Shown here one piece after another: positions 34,326 to 43,949 of a stretch of DNA of 64,000 bases. The stretch spans positions 1-64,000 of the forward strand of contig NC_069110.1 in assembly GCF_947172395.1 (NCBI RefSeq), written 5' to 3'. The stretch's first letter is position 1, and each line of letters starts with the position of its first letter. The notes under the pieces were generated by a model. That model made no database searches. It was not told the origin of the DNA and saw only the letters and a list, made by a program, of their open reading frames with translations. The position numbers and the translations under genes were made by a program. The stretch comes from Bicyclus anynana. Lineage: Eukaryota; Arthropoda; Insecta; Lepidoptera; Nymphalidae.

Positions 34326-34970
34326 GTCACAGTGATCACAGGTAACTTCCACCATCCAATATCATTTGAAATTAGGAAAAATTTAGTCAAAATTAAAGAG
34401 AAACACAACATAATTAGGCTATTTTGGATAAGAGCTCATGTCGGAATTGAGGGCAATGAAAGAGCTGATGAGCTTGCAAAAGAAGCAGCAAGGAAAAAGA
34501 AAACTGCCCCTGATTACGACATGTGCCCACTGTCATATATAAAACGTCAGATCAGATTAAAAACTATAGAAGATTGGAACACAAGATATCTAAAAGGTGA
34601 AACGGCTTCAGGGACAAAGCTATTCTTCTCAAACGTTACTAGTGCCTATAAAATAGTACGAAATGAAAGACTTTCGCCTATCTTAACACAAGTATTTACG
34701 GGGCACGGAGGGTTCGCAAAATATCTCACTAAATTTAAGTGCAAAAATAACTCGGCTTGCCAATGCGATCCCTCTAAAGAAGAAACAGTGTTACACATAC
34801 TCACGGAATGCCCGATGTTTGGAAAGGAACGGTATGAGACCGAACAGATGATTAACTGGGAAATCAAGCAACAAACACTACAACAAATTATGCTCCAAAA
34901 AGATAATCGGAAAGCATTTTTAGAATTTTGTAAAATAGTAGCACTAAAAACCATAAAAAGAAATAAATAA
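34326..34970 (+). pseudogene. E5 ORF2 C-terminal fragment (partial RNase H and zinc site)
   Basis: The frame is open from the element edge for about 214 codons. It retains the last RNase H motif (AHVGIEGNERADELAKEA) and the C-terminal CQCD...HILTEC site, but lacks endonuclease, RT and the first RNase H acidic residues. It cannot be functional as a reverse transcriptase. The ATG at 34332 is fortuitous. Confidence 0.88.
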
Positions 34971-35151
34971 GCAAGAGTTATCATTAGTATATTATATATC
35001 AAGAATATAGATCTATAGTATTATATTTATTGTTCTAAGAATACATATATTTACTTGGATAAAAATTCGTTTGTATATAAAAAAAAAAAAAAAAAAAATA
35101 ATAGCAACACAAACTAAATAAAAGACAACAACGCACAACAGTAAAAAATAC

Positions 35152-35199
35152 CTCCGATACATGTCGGAGAGAAAGCTGACGTCCCTACAAAAAAGGGGA
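35152..35199 (+). promoter_or_regulatory. E5 3'-terminal twin hairpins
   Basis: CTCCGA (35152-35157) pairs with TCGGAG (35164-35169), then TCCCT (35182-35186) with AGGGGA (35194-35199). The arrangement is that of the other elements. Confidence 0.72.
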
Positions 35200-35223
35200 T
35201 TATATTAAAAAAAAAAAAAAAAA

Positions 35224-35230
35224 CCTAACC
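35224..35230. repeat. Minimal telomeric spacer between E5 and E6
   Basis: Only CCTAACC is left between the E5 poly(A) and the first base of E6, barely more than one repeat unit. Confidence 0.93.
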
Positions 35231-35518
35231 AGTCGCGCGCAGATCGCCGTCGCGAGCGGTCGTCTTCGGCGGGCGGCCTTCACGGCCCCTATGCCCTCGC
35301 GTCTGGGCGTATAGCCTGGGCGTGAGGTGTGACAGGGGTCTGAGGACCGGGACTGGAGATCGGACCGGACCCGCGAAGAGGTGCGGACCGGACCAGCAGC
35401 GGACCGGACCGACCTAGGGGACCGGACATCGGATCGACGACCGGACAGCGGACCGTGCTAGCGGGGAACCGAGGACCGGACCGGACCAGGAACAGTGTGA
35501 ATACAACAGTCGTGCACA
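35231..35518 (+). promoter_or_regulatory. E6 GC-rich 5' leader with CGGACC-type repeats
   Basis: A GC-rich leader in otherwise AT-rich DNA. From 35340 to 35490 the words CGGACC and GACCGGAC recur about ten times in irregular spacing. It may be a CpG-rich promoter or a structured RNA leader. It shows none of the GGAGG/CCTCC hairpins of E1-E4. Confidence 0.5.
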
Positions 35519-36907
35519 ATGGACACCGAGGTGGGAGTATCCAGCTCGCCTGGAGAGGACAATGTAACAGGTAATCCCTCCCTCATCTCTCAGTCTACTC
35601 TGAAAGGAGCTAACGCCAAGCGACCTCCTCCGTCGGCTTACATTGAGCTGCCTGCAACTGCCGCTGAGGTCAAGGACCTCGATTCCCTCGCCAAGGTGAT
35701 TAGAATACTATCAACTACCACCATCAAGGCGATTAATGAAGGTAAAAGCGTCACCGCTTCAAATAAGAGACTCATTACTGCGGCTGCAGCCGAGACCCAA
35801 CGATCAATTGATCAATACTTGCGTACGGTCACAACTACACCTTCAACTCTGGCCGCCCTGTCGGAGGTCAGCGACCCTGTCAGCCATAATAGTAATGATG
35901 ATACACTAAGGAAGGAACTAAGCGAGTGCGTAGGGGAAATTCGCATGCTGCGCGGAGAGCTAGCCTCCCATCCGTTGGCCTCTCCTACTACCTTAGCCGC
36001 TGGCCTGAAGGAGTCAATTAGAGAAGAGATAGGCAGCGCCTTCAGATTAGAAACTCAATCCGTCAAATCGACTAACCGGTCATATGCTGCCGCCGCTCGC
36101 ACACCATCGGACAATTCCAACATACCTGCCAATCGACCCTCTATTATTGTCGCTCCGGCCGGGGACGTTCCCACTGCCTCGCACACCCTCAAAGCATTCA
36201 GATCGGGCGTAACTTTCAAAGACACCAATTTCTCACCCGCCGAGGTCAAGTTAATCCCAAATAAGAAACTGCGCTTAGTATTCGACAACTGCGAGCAACG
36301 GGACATCACCCTTCACAAGATCGAATCAGCTAATTGTGGACTCATTGCTAAACCCGCTAAAAAACTTAGACCTATGCTATTGCTTAAGGGCGTCTCCAAA
36401 TCCACCACTCCTGAATCCCTTACGGATATCATCCTACACCAAAATGACTCTATAAGAAATTTGATAACTAATGATGAGGACTTTCAATTCAAATTCAAAA
36501 GAAACAATAGAAACAGCAAACTTTACAATGCAGTCTTCATTACGACACCCATGCTCTGGCGCACCATCGTCTCTTCCGGCAGACTCAACGTGGACCACCA
36601 GAGGGTCCACGTCGAGGAATACGTTCCCCTTCTCCAATGCTTCAAATGCCTACAATTTGGCCACACGCAAAAAAGGTGTACGTCCGACACCCTCATCTGC
36701 TCACACTGCTCATCCACTGATCACAACTATCGCAACTGCCCTAACAACACAGACGAAAACAAAATTTGCTGTTTTAATTGCTCCAAACAACAAAAACGTA
36801 AAGATCCCGCAAATCCCACTAAAACAAACCACAGTGCCACCTCCAACTCATGTCCACTTATAAACCAATTGACCAACCGTCTGCGCGACAAAATCGATTA
36901 TGGATAG
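35519..36907 (+). CDS. E6 ORF1, divergent Gag-like zinc-knuckle protein
   Basis: The protein is 462 aa from ATG 35519. The N-terminal third is rich in serine, threonine and alanine. Residues about 235-345 hold a fold resembling the RRM-like region of insect R1-clade Gags (AEVKLIPNKKLRLVFDNCEQ, then LLLKGVSKSTTPESLTDII). The C-terminus has three zinc knuckles: CFKCLQFGHTQKRC, CSHC...H...C, and CFNC with a long spacer to H and C. It ends DKIDYG with a TAG stop. Similarity to E1-E4 Gags is limited to the general layout and the knuckles. The frame is intact, which in an element lacking RT suggests recent mobility or selection. Confidence 0.9.
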   Translation: MDTEVGVSSSPGEDNVTGNPSLISQSTLKGANAKRPPPSAYIELPATAAEVKDLDSLAKVIRILSTTTIKAINEGKSVTASNKRLITAAAAETQRSIDQYLRTVTTTPSTLAALSEVSDPVSHNSNDDTLRKELSECVGEIRMLRGELASHPLASPTTLAAGLKESIREEIGSAFRLETQSVKSTNRSYAAAARTPSDNSNIPANRPSIIVAPAGDVPTASHTLKAFRSGVTFKDTNFSPAEVKLIPNKKLRLVFDNCEQRDITLHKIESANCGLIAKPAKKLRPMLLLKGVSKSTTPESLTDIILHQNDSIRNLITNDEDFQFKFKRNNRNSKLYNAVFITTPMLWRTIVSSGRLNVDHQRVHVEEYVPLLQCFKCLQFGHTQKRCTSDTLICSHCSSTDHNYRNCPNNTDENKICCFNCSKQQKRKDPANPTKTNHSATSNSCPLINQLTNRLRDKIDYG

Positions 36908-38170
36908 CCGCGTTATATTCCATTTACGCTTATGTCAAACGCTTTCTGTAACTCTGTATATGCGTAACGAAATTCACTTGTGTCAATTATATTAGCTCTA
37001 CTATTAATTTTGCGTCTCTGTATATAACTAAATATAATAAAACTAAACTGTAACTGCATATAACTAAAATAACGACATACTTTGAACTCACTTATTCTCT
37101 CTGGTCAAATTTTTCGGTTATAATTGCAAATATGTTGATATGTTGATACTACGGAAGGGAGGGCTGGGCCGTGAAGGGGAAAAAAAAAAAAAAAAAAAAA
37201 AAAAACAAAAAAACCTTCGGTCTGCCCTCCCTTAAACTTAAACTAGTGCTATAACTAATACCAACCAGACTGTTTAATACTCTGCATACTCTGCAATTGT
37301 GTTGATTTCTGTATTATAATTCATTTGTAAATATTTTCTCCACTCACGCTCTAATCAGTTATTTAACTAAAGTGTTCTTGTGTTCATTTATACTATTTCA
37401 AATTTTAAAAAAATTTATGTATGTATGCTGATTTTATTGTAAAGACCATTTTTGTTACGCCCTGGCTGAATCATGTGTTCTCGTGTAACTGTACTTAATC
37501 ACTAATTTAATTTCTTTCCATTGATTTTTGTATTATCATCCATTTGTAAATACCTTTTCCATTCACGTTCAATTATTTCACTAATGTACATATTTTGATT
37601 TCATTGTAGGGACCATTTTTGTTCATGTGTTCATTTGTACACTTTAATTAATGAATAATTTTAATTATTTTACCATTTAAAATTTTAATAACTTTAATAA
37701 TTTTACAATGTATCTTAACGTGTCACGTGTTCATATAAATGATTCTATAATCGAACTAATATGTAGATAACTATCTTTTAGCCTTATTTTATTTATAGTT
37801 TTATTGTATATATATAAGTATATGTGTGTATGTGTATACGTATATATGGGTATTTGTGTATATATGTGTATGTGTGTGTATGTATGTAGGTGTATATATA
37901 TATTTATATATATTATACTCTATTTATTATAACATAATCATCGTACCGTAATATTCTATTAATTATCTTTTATTTTTATCTAACACTTATGATTATTTTA
38001 TTATTAATACAGTTTATCTGTCATCCATTCCACTTATACTTATAATGTAATTCTCCACACTTATTTCATTCACCTATCTTACACATTTTGCAACATCTCG
38101 GAGTATCCCATTAGCACTGAGGTGTTGCAATAACACCATCCACTCCGTTGGTTTTTTTTTAGTGGGTATT
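36908..38170 (+). other. E6 long noncoding 3' region with A-tract foldback
   Basis: This is AT-rich sequence with no ORF of note. A foldback at 37155-37233 has perfect 10-bp arms (37155-37164 and 37224-37233, AAGGGAGGGC and its complement) flanking an A-rich tract (37180-37213). Two related segments around 37310-37400 and 37500-37620 share GTATTAT...CATTTGTAAATA and CATTTTTGTT words, suggesting an internal duplication. A TA/TG-rich stretch lies at 37805-37920. Confidence 0.55.
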
Positions 38171-38247
38171 CCAGTCGCTTCACGGCTGGCGAGTCCCACA
38201 TACCCGCCCTGAAATAAGACAGTAATCCTGTCTTATTTCAGGACGGG
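38171..38247 (+). promoter_or_regulatory. E6 3'-terminal hairpins
   Basis: The first hairpin is CCAGTCG with CGGCTGG (38171-38189). The second is a long stem: 15 perfect pairs (38207-38221 with 38227-38241) extended by CCCG (38203-38206) and CGGG (38244-38247) after one mismatch. About 30 bases then lead to the poly(A). This is the functional analogue of the twin hairpins in E1-E5 but unrelated in sequence, and is probably the RT recognition site. Confidence 0.72.
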
Positions 38248-38296
38248 ATGCGTAAATGCATTTTTCTGACCAACGTTAAAAAAAAAAAAAAAAAAA

Positions 38297-38380
38297 CCTA
38301 ACCTAACCTAACCCGACCCGACCCGACCCGACCCGACCCGACCCGACCCGACCCGACCCGACCCGACCCGACCCAACCTT
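38297..38380. repeat. Innermost telomeric repeats and (ACCCG)12 variant array
   Basis: After the E6 poly(A) come about two and a half CCTAA units, then twelve perfect copies of the variant pentamer ACCCG (38311-38370) and ACCCAACCTT. The period matches the telomere but two bases of each unit differ. This is the boundary with non-telomeric DNA. Confidence 0.93.
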
Positions 38381-39008
38381 ACAATATAGTCATTTTTGCA
38401 GACAGCATGCATTATTGAAGATGAGAGGATGTAGGATTTAGTCGATTTCTTAAATGCTTTTATGTTGTTTAACCCCTTAATGGAGTTCGCAGATTGTTAT
38501 ATAACTGAGCACCCTCACATAATATGTAAATAAGTAGCCCGCTTTGCTGGTAATTTATTATATTAAATATTTTCACACTGTAACCTTAAACTTATTTTGA
38601 TTAAATATCATTTTGAGCTCAGACTTGTTTCACTATAATTCCTTGACAGTAGACACGCTCAGTAACCTTCTCGAATCAAATCAATCATAAACCGTCACGT
38701 ATAAATTGGCTCAGCCAGCAAATTCCAGCGTGTTGAGCAATCACGAGTGACTCGCGGACCAAATTAAGTTAGTGTTAATTTGGTCCACGGTCATAAGCAA
38801 TGGGGTATTGTTCGTTCAACTGGCTTCGCGAGAACACCAATAAAATTACCGTGTAAGTATTAAAATATTCATTTATTTATTAAAAGTATATTATGTATAT
38901 AAATATAAAACATTTCCAAGTTGCATGATTAATTAACAATGTTAAAACATAATAAATAGTTACTGATAATAATTACTAATATTTCATTAATTAATTAACT
39001 TATAATGA
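38381..39008. other. Subtelomeric AT-rich DNA, no gene seen
   Basis: Noncoding sequence. A perfect 12-bp inverted repeat with a 7-base loop lies at 38756-38786 (GGACCAAATTAA arm). I find no ORF or known element here. Confidence 0.5.
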
Positions 39009-39579
39009 TATTTCAGCAAACAATATGAAATATTATTTATTAATTAATAAATAAATATGAATATATTGTAATGAACATTCTCTTACTACTGTTTGTGTAC
39101 AGTGTACATGTACTCAGCCATTTTTCAACATATTTATAGTTTTTATACCTCGTTGGATAGCTAACAAAACACACTTGTTTTTAAACTGCTAAGCTGATGA
39201 TAAAGTAACTAGGTATTTTTTGAAATAAATTTGCATTTAATCATAGAATACAGAAAAACATGGAAAAAATTTAGATTCTCTAAATCATGAATCAAAAACA
39301 GTACGACATTTCTGTTCTTTTTGTATTATTATTATTATTATGTAATAGATTATTACCAAACTAATAACACCAAAAACGACCACTACATACGTAAGTTTCA
39401 TTTTATAATCCACCATTATTTTTCGAAATCGGTACATTTTTGCCCCATATAAGCTAATGCAATTTAATAGCTAATAATCTTAATCCTAAAGGAATCGCTA
39501 TGAATTTCAAGTGACCCTGTATATTACGTATGAATTGTTATTAATAAATAAATAATAATTCATATTGTTTGCTGAAATA
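39009..39579. mobile_element. Candidate MITE with perfect inverted ends
   Basis: The 21 bases at 39009-39029 recur as an exact reverse complement at 39559-39579, and weaker similarity continues outward for about 20 bases on each side. The interior is AT-rich and noncoding. This is the layout of a small non-autonomous DNA transposon, but I could not fix a target duplication. Confidence 0.45.
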
Positions 39580-40987
39580 CCATTTTTATAAATATAATTT
39601 TTTACACTATAATTTATCTACTTAGGTATAATAAAACAGAAGCAGGTCCATTCTGTACATTGAAGATACCTTTTGTTGGAAGATAATAATATAATCGATA
39701 CTGAAGCTAAAAATATTTTTTTTTTTAATTTTTTGTCTGTCTTTATTTTTGTTGACACGATGAAACTGTTGAGTGAATTCAATGAAACTTGGCACGATTT
39801 GAGATTATAATACGAAGAAGGTGTAGGATACTTTAGTCACGAAAAAAAATCATAAGGGGTGTAATAGAGGTTGAAAGTTTCTATGGAAAGTCTTCATTTT
39901 ACTTCTAAAGGGCTAAAAAGGGGTGTAAATTTTTTTAATTTAAATCGGTCATGTTATGAGTTATATTTTTGTGAAATGGTTAGTGCACTAATTGTTATAT
40001 AAAATATAAATATATAATAACTAGAAGGGGACGAAATAGGGGTTGAAAGTGTACATCTATATTCACACGAACGGAGTCGCGGGTGTCCGTCCGTTACGTT
40101 ATTTTGATTTAACACTTAGCGTCCCATTATTATATACTCGTAGGATACTCGCAAGATGTTATAACAAAATAAAATATACTATAGGGGGTTGTTATCGGTG
40201 TTGGTGTAAGGTCCCAAATGACGACCTTCACCGAGCTGGTTATTGAAAGAAAAATGTTATATATATAAATATGTCAATATAGTAGATTATGAAACGCTTG
40301 CATAGTTAGAGTCATTAAAATATGAGTGCATTTGTAAGATGTACAAGGCGGGATCTGTAACCACCATTCGTGCTCTACTTTACCTAATGCAATTTATTTT
40401 TCAAATCATGAAAACTTGGTAACATTTGTTGTACATTTCCACGACTTTAAGGGTAAAAGATTGATAGTTGTGTTTGTAACATTTTCTTTTATAACAGGCA
40501 GAGTTTTTTCAACAGGAGAGCTATACTAGAGCATATTTCGGTGTAAACTCGATATAAACAACCACTCATTTAAAAAAAAAACAAACATTGTACAAATAAG
40601 AAAAGGTGAAAAAGTTTACTTTTAAATTAATTTAAATTTACATAAGTAATACTTTTATACTGTTATCTGTTATAAATGATCCTGTAATATGAAAGAAAAT
40701 GCTTAAATTAAAAGGTATCATTTTATAGTACATTCTTGGCAACCATCACTGAATGATCGGACATATTTTATTTTCAGTTTGGTGGGTACGTAACGTTTGC
40801 TTCTATTGTCATCAATTGTCAAACTGAATATTTGTATATAATTATGGGGAGCTCTAAGTAAATAACAATTGTTTAGAGCTCCCCAACCCCATGTGCTAAG
40901 TAATAATATTTAAATATTGTAATGTATTTAATTACGCAGTTGTTCCGTAATATTACATTACGGCATTACGGTAAACCGCACGGTTCA
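39580..40987. other. Intergenic repeats, no gene seen
   Basis: AT-rich DNA holding a decayed lepidopteran-type interspersed repeat around 39725-40100, which ends near CACACGAACGGAGTCGCGGG. A 12-bp perfect hairpin (GGGGAGCTCTAA at 40846-40857 with 40873-40884) is also present. No coding frame is supported. Confidence 0.45.
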
Positions 40988-42452
40988 GAGCCCCCGCTCA
41001 CTTGCACTTTTAGTTGGCCGACCAAATCGGCCGAGTATAGAACGGGTATAGCGATATATGACAGACCCACCCAGACAGACCATCTCACCAACTAAATCGT
41101 CCAACTAATAATAAAGACGTTTGTTGAGTTTAATATAAAATCTAAATTTGACTAAATTAAATGAAAAAGTCCTAGTTATAAAATAATGTAAGTTAAGAAA
41201 GTTAAGTTACCGATAAGTTATAAAAAAAATAATTTGATTGCCAAATTTTGGAATTTACCACAATTATGGATGTTTTGTCATACCCTAACATAATAACCCT
41301 ATAGTTGTACTAACAATTTTATCATCTATATACCATGTCATCAATCTATAAATTGCATTATCCTGTGATTATTAGGTAACCGAAAAAGCTAAAGCTAAAA
41401 AAAGTGAAAATTTAGTTGTTATCCGTTTACAAGTAAAAAAATAATACTTAAATGTAAACATTTTTGACGGCCTCCGGCCTTTTTCCTTCTGCGACGTTGT
41501 TCAACGGAGCGTTCACGAGTGCTGGGTATGCTTTTCAATATTTTCTATTGTTTGAATAGCGCGCACCTTTTTTAATGAAATGGATTTTATATAGGGGTTT
41601 TTCATTTACAAGTAAGTATATTTATTAATGATTTTCGTATTATGACGATCATAGATCAAAAATTAATCATCATTAGTGAAATAATCAACAATTAAGAGAT
41701 TATTGATTATTTCATAATTATTCACTTAATTGTTGATTATTGCATAATATAGAATTAAAACCAAAGCCATGTTTTAATTCGTGTTGGCAGGGGTAAAAAA
41801 ATCACGATTCTTTGATAATAAGTAGTAAAATTTAGTAAGTGTCATAAACAAAATCCACACTCAATACTTTTTTGTCTAAATGATATATTTGATTTACAAA
41901 TAGTAGCTAGTTGCCACCCTACCGGCAAAGACGTACCGTCAAGTGATTTAGCGTTCCGGTACGATGTCGTGTATGCCATGTTTTTGCCCATGCCCATGTT
42001 TGCCTAAAATGCCCATGTTAAAAATGCTCTAAAATCCAATTTAATGTCTATACCACAATTTATCAAAACCGGTTCAGTGGTTTAGCCATGAAATGGTAAC
42101 AGATAAACAAATTTCACGCGGACGAAGTCGCGGTCATCAGCTAGTTTATTCCAATATACTTCTGCGCTCAGTTAATCTAACGAAAACCATAAGTAGGATA
42201 TTCCTTATTTCAGATTTGGGTATTTTATGCACACGTATAGTGAAAGCATTGCTATTTGTGGGTAAACATGTAGCGCACGGTAGTTAACTTTACATTCGGG
42301 ATTGTAGCACGAACGCTCATTTATTGGGGTCTGTTCAACTTTTGGTGCCACTACCCTATACTAATTAAACTCGTCCAACTAAATTGTAAACGTTTGCAAT
42401 TTAGTTGTCCGACAGTCCGCCAACTAAAAATTGTCAGTGAGCGGCCACCATT
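40988..42452. mobile_element. Candidate DNA transposon or MITE with imperfect terminal inverted repeats
   Basis: The left end CCGCTCACT...TTAGTTGGC (40994-41018) matches, in reverse complement, the right end around 42419-42444. Related CAACTAA words recur just inside both ends. The interior carries no transposase that I can see. The exact ends and target duplication are not resolved. Confidence 0.35.
41895..42150 (+). repeat. Lepidopteran SINE/RTE-tail-type interspersed repeat
   Basis: The end of this stretch (about 42060-42145) carries the familiar lepidopteran pattern ACCGGTTCAGTGGTTTAGCC, then TTCACGCGGACGAAGTCGCGG and an end in AGCTAGT. It lies inside the candidate transposon above. Confidence 0.5.
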
Positions 42453-43730
42453 ACCAGCCGTCTAAAAACGAACGGTATTTTTTTAAAATTTTGGCAAAGT
42501 TTTTAAGTTAGAAAATTGCTCAACATTTTATGAATAACATTAACTTTGTGAGATAAAATATAATAAATAAACGTTTAATTCTTTTATTTTAATAATTTTG
42601 ACAATAAATGACAACAATTTTATCTATAACAAGAACACAAAAATATTAATTTACTTGTTTAGTAGTTTTTCGGTGCAATGACCTAAGAAAAAAAAACGCT
42701 GGTGTGTGCACTTCGCTATCTGTGATTATTTTAATTTTAAAATATGAAGTAGTGATGAATTTATTAATTCAACATCGCTAGAAGTCCCAAAGTAAAGAAA
42801 AAGGATACTCTAAGTATTCTGTATATCTAAGGCTACTTTAAGATTGTGTGCCCTCGTGCCCGCTAAATCGACCGATGCATACGTTACAAGCGTATCAAAA
42901 TTTCATCACATGGAAAACAAGCAAAGATGTAAATTCATTTTCAGAAAATGTGCTCAAGGTGTGTTTCCTTGCAAACATGTCATAAAACGTCGTACGACAT
43001 ACGTGCGCTTCGATAATTACAGCCTCTGCTTCCTTGCTAGCTGTCGCCTACGGCTCTGGCTAGCAATATCGCCTCGGCTGTAATTTTCAACTTACCGCAC
43101 TATACGTCATAATGTACTATTAAACAGTGTAACCCAACTTTATTGTGTAGAAAATAGACATGAGCTTGACTTTTTGTCTTAAAATCTAAAATCCCCGAGG
43201 TCAACAGTAATAAAGTTATATTATAATTATTCTTATTATTATTATTATCTATCTGTGACGGAATACAAAAACATAGATATTAAGTCTACGGGCTCGGTCT
43301 AAGGGCTGCAACCCAAATTTTTAATCTATATTACAGTATGCATGCATGAGAATAATCTGTCATGACGATATTTTTTTCATTTCATAACATATAATATTAT
43401 GACACGAGATTAGATAAATATATTTCAGATGGTTTGACTAAAAACTTTTCACAGACAACCATATACACCACCGTCTTCGTAATGGAATATTTCATAACCC
43501 AGACCAGTGCCAGCGACAATGCGACCGTTAACTTGTATAACTCTTCATTAAGCATATGAATGAAAATAACAATAACGACTTGTATCAATAACGAGGATAT
43601 CAAACATTGTTACTAACTGTAATTTATATATTTGAATGTTATGTATAATTACAGAACTCGAGCTCCTCACGAAAAATTAACTTGACAGTAAACAACTGTA
43701 AAAATGCTTCACGGATCCTGGACCAATATA
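42453..43730. other. Intergenic DNA 3' of UBE2G2, no gene seen
   Basis: AT-rich sequence without supported coding frames. Short open frames (for example 42844-43083 on plus and 43397-43603 on minus) have no recognisable domain and look like chance. Confidence 0.4.
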
Positions 43731-43736
43731 TTTATT
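43731..43736 (-). terminator. Candidate poly(A) signal of UBE2G2
   Basis: AATAAA on the minus strand, 89 bases after the UBE2G2 stop codon. It is the first such hexamer downstream; use is not shown. Confidence 0.4.
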
Positions 43737-43824
43737 GACATACGAGTATTTGATGCGATATGAAAACTTTTCATCCAACACCCGTCTCGGTGAAGGTCGT
43801 CACATTGAGACGCTCCACTTGGTG

Positions 43825-43949
43825 CTATTCGGCGGGAGGCAAGCCGAGCGTCTTTCGAACCAGTCGTTTTGCTATCTTGTTGAACTGTTCGCGATCTTCC
43901 CTCCACAATTTCGCTGCGTCTACATTCGCTCCGCTTTCGTCGTTCGGTT
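43825..43949 (-). CDS. UBE2G2: UBE2G2 exon 5 (terminal)
   Basis: Codes EPNDESGANVDAAKLWREDR, then EQFNKIAKRLVRKTLGL and a PPAE extension before TAG. The acceptor is TTTTGCAG. Phase 1 (G + AA = Glu) joins exon 4 exactly at the family's LAEPNDESG boundary. Confidence 0.94.

Larger units (their letters stand above)
34325..35223 (+). mobile_element. E5: 5'-truncated TRAS-like element
   Basis: A 0.9-kb tail begins inside the RNase H domain of ORF2 directly after telomeric CC and ends in poly(A) (35207-35223). The residual ORF2 is most like E2 (KTAPDYDMCPLSYIK, LKGETASGTKLFF), so it belongs to the E2/E4 subfamily. An internal A tract lies at about 35079-35098 in the 3' UTR. The precise telomeric junctions show that 5' truncation happened during insertion into the repeat. 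Confidence 0.92.
35231..38296 (+). mobile_element. E6: divergent Gag-only telomeric non-LTR element
   Basis: This 3.07-kb element is inserted after telomeric CC and ends in poly(A) (38278-38296) running into CCTAACCTAACC, with the orientation and junctions of the TRAS elements. The leader is GC-rich with many CGGACCGGAC-like words, followed by one intact ORF1 (35519-36907). The remaining 1.37 kb is AT-rich and noncoding, and no RT or endonuclease motif is present. Leader, Gag and 3' end differ from E1-E5, so it is a separate lineage. It could be a telomere-specific Gag-only family or a copy that lost ORF2. Confidence 0.82.
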
